Shown here piece after piece: positions 56,242-64,000 of a DNA stretch of 64,000 nt. The stretch covers positions 51,645,204-51,709,203 of the forward strand of contig CP154956.1 in assembly GCA_039621445.1 (NCBI GenBank), written 5' to 3'. Below the pieces are notes generated by a model that was not told the origin of the DNA, made no database searches, and saw only the letters and a list, made by a program, of their open reading frames with translations. A program made the translations under genes and the position numbers. Each line of letters begins with the position of its first letter. Position 1 is the first letter of the stretch. The DNA comes from Euglena gracilis. Its lineage: Eukaryota; Euglenida; Euglenophyceae; Euglenales.

Positions 56242-56403
56242 TTGGAGAGCTTGACCACGCTTCCCTCAATTGAGTTTTATCATCATCTTGATTTGACAAA
56301 GAACATAAGCACCGCTGACAGTGGGTTTACAAGGTTCCAGAAACTGGGCCCTGTGGACGATTCAGCAGGATCGGGGCTCGCGATGGCTTTTCGCTATCAT
56401 TAG

Positions 56404-56533
56404 TGCCCAAAGCCGAACCCACACCGAAACCGACGAACCAAGCACCCCCTGGCCCATCAACCTCTGCACGGAACGACGTATGTCCCCCTGTGCCACCCAT
56501 TGTGGACTTTCTGTTGTGGGCCGTGCAACAGTG
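56404..56533 (+). CDS. Possible Pro-rich exon
   Basis: After an ATCATTAG acceptor-like site, one frame reads PKAEPTPKPTNQAPPGPST and PPIVDFLLWAVQQ then TGA. Alternatively it uses a GTGGGC donor near 56515. Composition is coding-like and it precedes the proline-rich exon at 56958, so it may be an upstream exon of that gene. Unproven. Confidence 0.25.
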
Positions 56534-56957
56534 AACGTGTGCTTTAGAAGGGGAAGGGGAACACAACACATTTGTTGTTCTCCAACCTGGGAAATTTGCA
56601 TTTTTTTTCTCTCGTCGATTGTCTAATTTCTGCTGAATTTTAGTTCAGTTTAGTTTCTGCAAATTTTCAAAATGGAAAATTTGTCAAAATTGCCTCATTT
56701 TGGCTCCTTTTTTCCCCAAGGCCGGAATTGTTTCAATTTTTTGTATTTTTTTTGCATTTTTATGTCAACAAATTGAGAATTTTTATGCAAAATGAAAGTT
56801 TTGCCTCCTCTGCAGCAGAAAGTGTACATCAGGGCAAAGCTCTTAAAGGATTTTACATGCAACTTTTTTTTTGTGTTTTCCTCTTGTTTATTTGGCTGTT
56901 TTGTGTTGTGTTCTTTTGAGAGTCCGTGTTGCTTTTTCCCCCACCCCCCTGCCGCAG

Positions 56958-57152
56958 GCCCCGCCCCCGACCTCGATGGCCACGATCCCCCCCATCCCAC
57001 CCCCCGCCCCCCTCCCCGGCCAGCCCGCCCCTGCCAAGCCGCCAGCCCCCCAAATGCAACCGCAAGGCCTGCCGCCCGGCACCTACGTCCAGCTGCAGGC
57101 CCCTGGGCTGTTCCAGCCAAGCACCCGTGAAATGACTCGGCGTGACTTGGGT
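56958..57152 (+). CDS. Proline-rich protein gene, internal exon
   Basis: The acceptor is CCCCCTGCCGCAG. The GC-rich frame gives SMATIPPIPPPAPLPGQPA, then QGLPPGTYVQLQAPGLFQP. GC content is far above the flanking introns. The donor cannot be fixed: several GTGAC sites lie in a degenerate 10-bp repeat (57127-57215); a donor at 57153 is phase 0, as the next exon needs. Low-complexity Pro/Ala/Gln regions of this kind are common in RNA-binding and scaffold proteins. Family not assigned. Confidence 0.5.
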
Positions 57153-57217
57153 GTGACCGGGCGTGACCGGGCGTGACTTGGGTGTTACTTTGGTGTGACT
57201 TTGGTGTGACTGGGCTT
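57127..57217. repeat. GTGAC(T/C)xGGG degenerate repeat over a splice donor
   Basis: Nine or so imperfect 10-11 bp units (GTGACTTGGG, GTGACCGGGC, GTGACTTTGG, ...), each holding a GTGAC donor-like pentamer. Confidence 0.7.
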
Positions 57218-57263
57218 GACTGGGGGTCTGGGGTTCAGGATGGGCACCGGTGCTTGATTCCAG

Positions 57264-57473
57264 CCTGTCTCCATGGTGGCGGTCCCCAACCCGGCGCTTC
57301 CTGGGGGCCCATTCCTCCCCGCCGCCGCCTCAGTGCCCCTGCAGGCCGCCGTCCCATACGGCATGGCCCCAGCCTTCTTTGACCCCATGGCTGGCCCGCA
57401 CATGGTCCCGATGGCAGCCGGACTGCCCCCCCAGTTTGGTTACCCGGGGCAAGGGCTGGACTTTACACAGTAA
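57264..57473 (+). CDS. Proline-rich protein gene, last exon
   Basis: Acceptor CTTGATTCCAG, phase 0. The frame reads PVSMVAVPNPALPGGPF ... YGMAPAFFDPMAGPHMVPMA and ends QFGYPGQGLDFTQ with TAA at 57471-57473. Pro/Ala/Met/Gly-rich with spaced aromatics, i.e. disordered. A TGA just before the acceptor rules out an unspliced read. GC-rich codons contrast with the AT-rich sequence after the stop. Confidence 0.55.
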   Translation, partial: PVSMVAVPNPALPGGPFLPAAASVPLQAAVPYGMAPAFFDPMAGPHMVPMAAGLPPQFGYPGQGLDFTQ

Positions 57474-58700
57474 CCTGCTTCGATTTGTTTGCCGTGGCCT
57501 TTTTCCCCACCCGGACTTTGAAGTTTTCCCTCTTGTGCCTGCTGCCTGCACTTCCGGCAATGAATCACCAGTTTTTTTTTCTTGAAAAGACCTTCGGTGC
57601 CGGAATTTGGGTTTTTTTTTGACCAAGAATTCATTTTCATTAGGCCATTTTTTTGGCTGAGTGGCCAGAGTGACTCCAGGGGGAGGGCAGGTTCTAAAAT
57701 TACTGATTGACTGGTTTTTTTGAAAGTGGAAAGTGACCCCCCTGGGGGTTGGTAAGCAGTGGTACGCTTCCATTCGGCGAATAACACTCAGTTGTGAGGA
57801 ATCTCTCACGGAAGAAGCATCTTCCTGCCGGGGGCCCCCATGGTGTACTGGATGCCCCCGGTGTTGCACTTCCTTACGGACCTCCATCGCTGGTGTGCCT
57901 GGCAGTTGAAAGTTCGCCAGGAACAATGCACTTTCACATGTTTCTCATATCTGGAGAGGTTAGTTCTTAGGCAGCTGATGGGAATACAGGAGAGTTAATG
58001 AAACAGCCTAGAGAATTAATTTTCCAGCTCCAAACAGGCTGGCATAGGAGGCTTTTGGTTGGTTTTAAGGTGCTCAGTTGCGCAAAGGAACACTGCTTGC
58101 TTCCGTCTGGGTGTGATGTAGGAGTTCAGGGGGTGGCAACACAGACACATTTTTTGTGGTTTTTCTGTGTTTTTCGATTTTGAAAGAATTGAGTTTTTTT
58201 TGCGGGTTTTGTGTTGTGCTTTTTGTTGTATTGTGTTTTTTTTTCCGCGGCCTTTTTGTTTTTTCCCCCTGGCAATTCCCAATTTTTTTGTTGAGAATGT
58301 TTTTTGATTTGGAGAAATTCCACATTTTCGACCAGTTTTTCTCTGGGACCAAACATTTTGTTGAATTTCTGGTTGTTTTTTTTGTGGACCGTTTGCCAAC
58401 AAATTTCATATTTTTGGAATAAAGGTTCCCGGAATTTAATCAAAACACATCAAAATTTAGTTGCACAACGAAGAAAATGCTTTGGAGAAGGTGAAGTTCC
58501 TGTAAAAAACACAACCTGTTTCGTTTTGAAGAGTGCAGAAAAAGCATCAAAATTTGTGCTTTCCCCCTAGGTTCCTGTATTCCTGTGGTGCTGGACCCCT
58601 GAACATTGCCAGTATTTTTGAGTGGTTGTGCAACTGCGCTTCTGGAACGTTTTATTGGTGCATTAGCACAATCGCGTAAAATGGCAGGATTATTTGGTTT
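57474..58700. other. Non-coding AT-rich stretch
   Basis: 3' flank of the proline-rich gene, then T-rich sequence. No coding signal or repeat I can support. Confidence 0.4.
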
Positions 58701-58756
58701 TTGAAGTTTGAATCAGGCAAGAGCAGAAGGAATAACAATGCCTACCAGTTGGTGTT

Positions 58757-59104
58757 GTGGAGCATGTCTTCAAGGGGCAAAAGAAAACGTGTCAGGCGTG
58801 CATTCAAGGGGAATATGATGCAACACCTGACATTTTTGTTTTGTTCCTCTCAAATGGTGGATCCCCAATTCGGACCCAGAATTTGAGCCGCTCTGGGATC
58901 CCACATGCCACATTTCAGTCATGTAAATTTAACTTGTTGGGGTATTACAACTGTGCAAATGTACCATCTGCGCGGTCCCACAGCGTACAGGGCACATCCA
59001 TTGAGTATGTGTTTGGGGACCTCATCAATTCGGGATGTTCCCAGGAACGATTTGGAGCAAATGAAACCGAGCCTGACATTATATCCCTCGTTTTGTTTTA
59101 TTGA
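58757..59104 (+). CDS. Unassigned 115-codon ORF
   Basis: ATG to TGA, with a plausible composition and several Cys (GQKKTCQACIQGEYD, KFNLLGYYNCANV, SIEYVFGDLINSGCSQE). The region lacks poly-T and poly-C runs. An overlapping frame (58905-59315) is also open. No family recognised and no splice or promoter evidence. Could be an exon or chance. Confidence 0.25.
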   Translation: MEHVFKGQKKTCQACIQGEYDATPDIFVLFLSNGGSPIRTQNLSRSGIPHATFQSCKFNLLGYYNCANVPSARSHSVQGTSIEYVFGDLINSGCSQERFGANETEPDIISLVLFY

Positions 59105-59315
59105 AAACTTGAAGGTCTATATGCCCAATTTCCCAAATGGACCACTTGCTCGCTTGCACATTTGGATGTGTGATGGACGATTTGCTCAATTGCCCAAGCG
59201 GACCACTTGCACAGTTATGAAACTCATTGTGGTGACACCTGCTCTGGAACACCCTAACTGTCAAAGTCCTAACATCCCTTTCCGGATCCTGGGGCATTGG
59301 ACCACACGTAATTGA

Positions 59316-61019
59316 CCCTTACTGTGTAATTAGATTATTATAAATTATTGTATTAATTAAATTGTTTGGAGTTTTGGTTGCCAGGTATAGACACATTTTC
59401 AGGCGGTCTATTTCGCACTTATGCTTTTTAGGGGTTCCTTGTGCAACCGCGTCAATTCTGAAAAACAAATTTGCGCTCCATTCTCCATTCCCAAAAGTTA
59501 GATTCACCTTGGGAGATGCCCCAAACCCCCTTTTTGGGGGGCTTTCGGCTGTTAGCACGGCGATTTACATATACGATATTTTGCAGCCCGAGTTTCAAAA
59601 AACCACGTGACAAACACGAAAACGGGGCTAAGGGGTGGTTCCTTGTACCACTTTTTCCCTTTGTGCTGGCAGCCTCAGAGCGTGCCCAAAACCTTGCAGA
59701 AAAAATGCCCTCCATTTCGTCTTTCACACCGACAAAAACCCGGGAAAGAAATTTCTGAAACAGCTTATTTTTGTCTTTTCCTGCACAGACTTTGGGGCGC
59801 GGAGTGACGAAAATCTGCGGCGCACTGGTTTGGAAGGATGAGAGACCCGGCAAGTGGAGAGAGAGAGTTATTTGTGTTTCGCAGTGACAGAGCAACCGAG
59901 TGGTGAGGGCACTGGTTTCAGTGTTCTTGACCGGCCAGTGGGGAAGGGCTCTGGGAGACGTGGTGGAAGGGCATTCCAAGGGCTTCATTCTTGCTCTCTG
60001 TACTTTTTCTTTGATTTTGCTTCATTGTCAAGTTATTTTGGTAAAATGGATTTTTTTGAGCAAAAAAAACGGCCCAAGAAACACCCCAAAATGGCCGTTT
60101 GGGCCACAAAAGCACCGAAACACGGGTCAGGCGTGTCGGCGGCCAAAACGGCAAATGGGGGGTGATAGAGGGCCTCTGGGGACACATTTCGTCAGACTGA
60201 CATTTCCGGAAACAGTTGACGTTTTCTCGAGATATTTTCGAAAAATCAGTTTTTTGACCGATTTTTGGACCTGGCGAAATGGCAGAGTCGGAAGGGGGGG
60301 GGGGGCGGGCTGATGATGACTTTTTTGACCCGGTTTTGACCCGTTTTTGACCCAAAGTCAATGGTTTCGGGCCAAAAACGGGGCGATGGCGGGTCGAAAA
60401 AACGCTCATTTTCGGCTCAACAACAGCTTTTCCAGGTCTGGGAGGCCAAAAACGGCTTTGGGCAAAAAAATTTTCGCCTTTTCTGACCAAAAATGGCCGA
60501 AAATGGCCAAGTCAAAAACAGGCCAAAACTGGCCGAAAAATGGCCGTAACACTTGCAGACAGATCTTTGTCAGATTTTTTCAGAGGAGGGAAGTTGGCGA
60601 CCCATCTTTTTTGTGCCAGCTCTTGCAAGCTGCGCAAAGGAGTTGGTGTTCCGAGTTTTTACCCTCAAATACGTTAGTTTCAGACTGAGTGGTTTTCTCC
60701 CTGATTTTCACGAGAAATGAGGCCCTTCAGAAACGCTGTCTGTTGACCGGCAGGATCCATTGTTTGTGATACCGTCGGGACTGGCGCTGAGGAAGCACAA
60801 GGGGCAATAATTAAAACAGAAACGGGAGCCCTTGTTCTCACCGATGTGTAGAGTATGAAAAGTCGAGACTTTTTTCAGCATCCCTTGGACAATGGGGAAT
60901 GAGAAATTCTATTTTCTTTGGAATTCACTTGCACAGTTGTGCTAGTGATTGAAGTTTACACTCCTTTGCGCAATTGCGCAAGTAACTTTTTAGTTTTTGT
61001 TTGCGCGAGTTTGATGAGA
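59316..61019. other. Non-coding stretch with AAAATGGCC words
   Basis: AT-rich with a region (60040-60545) dense in GGCCAAAA/AAAATGGCCG words, resembling family R3, and a G run at 60294-60304. Open frames at 59452-59988 (minus) and 59854-60165 (plus) have no supporting motif. Confidence 0.35.
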
Positions 61020-61260
61020 GGGGGGTCAGGTTGGTGGTATCCGGCTGAGCTCCCCCCCGAGGGGGTCCCCCCAGGGGGGAGTGGGATATACTTTTCGGTG
61101 CCGAAGGTGCCGAAAATTTTTGAAAGGGAAATTTTTTTGGCGTTTTCGCGATTTTTGGCCATTTTTGGAGAAAATTTGGTGGGTTCCCCAGGACCCCCGG
61201 GGAGCCCCCAGGGGGTGGGTGGGTGTGAGGGACCCCCCTCCCCCAGTCTTAAAAAAAAAC
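61020..61260. repeat. Dispersed repeat family R2, diverged copy
   Basis: Shares GGGATATACTTTTCGGTGCC, GGCGTTTT, TTTTTGGCC, GGTGGGTTCCCCAGGACCCCC and AGGGGGTGGGTGGG with 7095-7300. Flanked at some distance by two identical 16-bp palindromes (60966-60981 and 61480-61495). Confidence 0.5.
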
Positions 61261-61629
61261 CCCTGGGCGGAATGTTTAAGACTAACAAAAGTCCGCGGGG
61301 TGATAGGCTTTACTTTTGGAACTGTCCACGGTTGTTCTCACGATTTGAATTGGAATTTTCGAATTCCATTCACGAGGGCTGTTTTTCTCACAAGTTTTGA
61401 AATGAGTGCTTTCATCCAAAACGGGGCCTGAAAACGACCCCCCCCCCCAACAAGAGCATTAATTTGGAAACGTTTTGGATTGCGCAATTGCGCAAGGCAA
61501 GTCCACTTTTATGAGCTGAGTCCGCAGGAAAATGCTTAAGACATCCAAAAAATCACATTTATGTATGCAAAATGGCCGAAGCCAACTACCTTTAAATGTG
61601 AGGTCGACTGCCTGAGTAGTTGGAACTCC

Positions 61630-62310
61630 TTTTCAGTGGAAGTCAGGTATTACATAGGTAACAAATCTGTCTGAATGCTCTTTCGTTTCACAGGGTGACA
61701 GGGTCGCAGGATACATGCGCCACCGGCCACAAGAATGCAGCCTAATGTAGTGGCATTTCAACTTCTTTGTAAGGATCGACCTGGTGTTATTTCCACCAGC
61801 TGTATGCCTAACCACAGTCCAGTGTCTCTCGCGCAAAACTTATTCAGTTCTCTATCCCACTCCTTGCTTTGAAGCTCACCATATCTATTAGTACTGTTTG
61901 AGAGGCTTTGGCTGCTTTAAAGCTGACGAGTCTGTCGACCTGTATCTGGCGTGTCAAATGAGCTTGCGTACCCTTCCGAGGCCCTTCTGCGTTGGGTTTG
62001 CTGTTTCGAGATGTGCACTATATATTTCACATAGAGCCGAAGTTGTCTGACTGATTCCAACTGACACATAGGAACATCACAGTCCCTGACTTTCACACTC
62101 TCTGAGGAATTTCTGATGCTCTCCGGGCTTTCACGCATTCTGAGGTGTAAAGTGATCCACCAGTTCTTCGCTATCAAGCAAATATATGTCCTCTTAGAAA
62201 CAAGCCATTCTCCGGCGAGGAAGTTGACTCGCCCCTTCAAATTGATTTTGTTGGTTTGTTCTTGAGGGTTACAGGTGCAACCCAGACCATGTTAGCGACT
62301 TCATCATAAT
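61630..62310 (-). pseudogene. Decayed unidentified coding relic
   Basis: On the minus strand, protein-like stretches follow one another in different frames: KECPGVHYDEVANMVWVAPV (about 62320-62260), EELVDHFTPQNA (about 62160), SVGISQTTSALCEIYSAHLE (about 62050) and SILTKKLKCHYIRLHSCGRW (about 61750). Each is interrupted by stops or frame changes. Base composition lacks the homopolymer runs of the surroundings. Likely an old gene or transposon ORF; family unknown. Confidence 0.35.
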
Positions 62311-62360
62311 GAACGCCAGGACACTCCTTCAGTGCTATATGATCTTTTTATTTCGTCCCC

Positions 62361-62414
62361 CCAAATTAAGCAACCTGTTGCTTAAATCCTTTCAGAGGGT
62401 TGCTTAAATTTGGA
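62361..62414. repeat. Imperfect palindrome (CCAAATTTAAGCAACCC arms)
   Basis: CCAAATTAAGCAACC near 62361 is inverted as GGGTTGCTTAAATTTGG near 62398, with a further GTTGCTTAAAT between. Hairpin-forming; no TIR element defined. Confidence 0.45.
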
Positions 62415-63608
62415 GGAGGAGGTGCTTTTTTTTCCAGAGCGAAAATGCATGCAACAACATAAACCGTCCCAAAAACGGAAGAGATTTGACCGGTTTGATT
62501 ATTTTCCTCAGCATTGGGCTGTTATTGGTTGTTCAAGCTTGCTGCTATTTCAAAAGGAAATTATTGCAAAAACCCCAATTTCTGGCCGAAGACCCCCCCC
62601 CTACAAACTGCTCAGATGTGTTTGCCACGTGTCTACAAAGCATTTTGGACACGTTCTGGCACTGTTTATTTTGGGTCCCCAGACGCTGACTTCCTGCCTG
62701 AAACGGCGTTCTGAACGCCGGTTCGGGCGTGAGGCCGGAGCCCCCTCGGGGCCAACCAACCAAACCTTGTCTTATAAACCCCCACCCTGGGGAAAAAATG
62801 AAAACCGCCGGGGACGATTTTTTCGGCCGCAAACCACCCAAAAACTGATTTTTCGGCAATTTTTTTTTTGAGACCGACCGTCATCAAAAATGCCATTTTT
62901 GACCAATTTTGCCGAAAATTGCCAATTTTGGGGGTGGGGTGGGGGGGGAATGGTCGGATTCCCATCAACAATTCCTTGACTTACCTCCCCCCACTTATAG
63001 CCCCTTCGGCTGACCAACCAAACTGGATCCTATAAAGCCCGGGCGTTTATCAGTGGTGGTGGGTTATGCTTTTAATGGCATTTTTAGCATTTTATTCATT
63101 TTAATTTATGCTTTAATGGCATAATGGGCTTTTTTGTGCATTTTCCCTTCTTTTGTACCTCAATTTCAAGGGTTGCTTGATTTTGGAATTTTCCCTGGTC
63201 CCTGGGGGGTTAGCTTCAATTTGGAAGGGGTTTGACTTTATTCACATTTTCCCCCGAAAATTTTCGTGTTGAATTTTGGGTGTTCACTGTCTGGGTCGAA
63301 AGGTGGCTCCAATTCTCCGAAAAATGTAAGTCTTGCTTACGTTCGAGGAGAATAATCAGGAAAACCAGTTGACGGGAAGGGGTGTTTTATTTTGTTTCCG
63401 GATTCGGAGGAATCTTGCCACAACCTTTTGGGGGGGGCAGTCCCTGCAGAACCTTGCAGTGCCAGATTTTTTGAGGCCTCCAAAACGATCACCAACAGTT
63501 CCCTGAGGCCTCTCTCCCACCACCCCTTAGGGTGGGTGGGTGAGGGACCCCCTTCAACACATAAGCACTTGAAAGATCAATGGAAGGCCCGAACCCCCAC
63601 GTAATTCC
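62415..63608. other. Non-coding stretch
   Basis: AT-rich with a few GC islands. No gene supported; open frames at 62410-62871 and 62545-62859 lie on opposite strands over the same bases. Confidence 0.35.
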
Positions 63609-63611
63609 AGG

Positions 63612-63690
63612 GACCTCAGAAGGAGGGGCTAGTGATGATGTTGAAAACTTGAAGCAGGCACTCCAACGCCTTCTACACCAAAGTCGCTGG
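63612..63690 (+). CDS. Possible exon (helical peptide)
   Basis: After GTAATTCCAG one frame reads GGASDDVENLKQALQRLLHQ, a plausible amphipathic helix, until T-rich sequence resumes. No donor identified. Confidence 0.25.
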
Positions 63691-63708
63691 AAATTCTTTT
63701 TTGGCCAG

Positions 63709-63805
63709 GGCGGTCCACAAGGGACAGGATTTATTCTTTTTTTTAAGGGGCAGGATTTTCTCTGTTCTTTCTCCTGTCAAGGACCGCCCCTTGAGGAACG
63801 CCCCC
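63709..63805. repeat. Solitary GGCGGTCC hairpin repeat
   Basis: AGGGCGGTCCACAAGGGACAGGATTT ... AAGGACCGCCCCTTGAGG, the same family as the borders of 1799-3023, with a duplicated CAGGATTT inside. Confidence 0.55.
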
Positions 63806-63890
63806 AACTCGAACGGGGTCAAATTTTTTTTAAAAAATTAATGATCACATTGAAATCACATTTTTGATGTTTTGGCTGGTTTGGCGATAG

Positions 63891-64000
63891 TCCACGAACG
63901 CCGCCGTCCCCACTGACCCTGTGCCGGCGTTTCCCCGGGCCCGGGCCCACCGCCTTTGCCTCCGCCAGCGCTCCGCTCTGCCCGCGGCCGTTGCCGGTGC
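63891..64000 (+). CDS. Possible GC-rich exon running off the window
   Basis: Abrupt switch to GC-rich sequence after TTTGGCGATAG. The frame from 63891 is open to the window end (STNAAVPTDPVPAFPRARAH...). The change in composition matches that at the proline-rich exons. Partial; no family. Confidence 0.3.

Overview
This is nuclear DNA from a eukaryote, most likely an alga or other protist; I cannot name the species. The evidence is exons of 24-230 nt with GT...AG borders and matching phases, long AT-rich introns full of poly-T and poly-C runs, many dinucleotide microsatellites, GC-rich retroelements, and no operon-like packing. I saw no rRNA, tRNA or CRISPR array.

Layout. 1-1657: a BRCT-like exon, locally duplicated, then AT-rich non-coding sequence. 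1658-20762 and 20776-40049: two near-identical direct copies of a 19.1-19.3 kb segment separated by 13 Ns. The copies differ in microsatellite and minisatellite lengths, in small indels and in a few diverged stretches. Because the assembly gap lies exactly at the junction, two haplotypes laid end to end are at least as likely as a true tandem duplication. Each copy holds the last exons of an unidentified gene, an endonuclease V (EndoV) homologue spread over about 10.3 kb, and an exon ending in the first half of a motif that continues at 56 kb.

40.0-56.0 kb: a nest of GC-rich Penelope-like retroelements (PLEs), all on the minus strand, lying in one intron of the plus-strand host gene (exon 39781-39897 to exon 56044-56241, both phase 0). 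Element A (48841-54740) encodes an N-terminal GIY-YIG endonuclease followed by a reverse transcriptase, then a second ORF with a Val-Pro-Val repeat domain and an RIGEAxxPGP motif. It is bounded by about 0.45-0.5 kb direct repeats that are nearly identical. Element C (40801-42388) is a short non-autonomous relative with 196 bp direct repeats. Both abut (CT)n tracts on each side. Around them lie older truncated or decayed units (B, D, E, F) in head-to-tail order.

56.0-64.0 kb: the last exon of the host gene, two exons of a proline-rich protein gene, AT-rich non-coding sequence with dispersed repeats, a decayed coding relic on the minus strand, and a GC-rich possible exon running off the window end.

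The host genes show no shared pathway. The two strongest observations are the EndoV homologue, which lacks several residues normally needed for catalysis, and the microsatellite-bounded PLE nest. Exon joins are deduced from splice signals, phase and remembered family alignments, not from transcripts.
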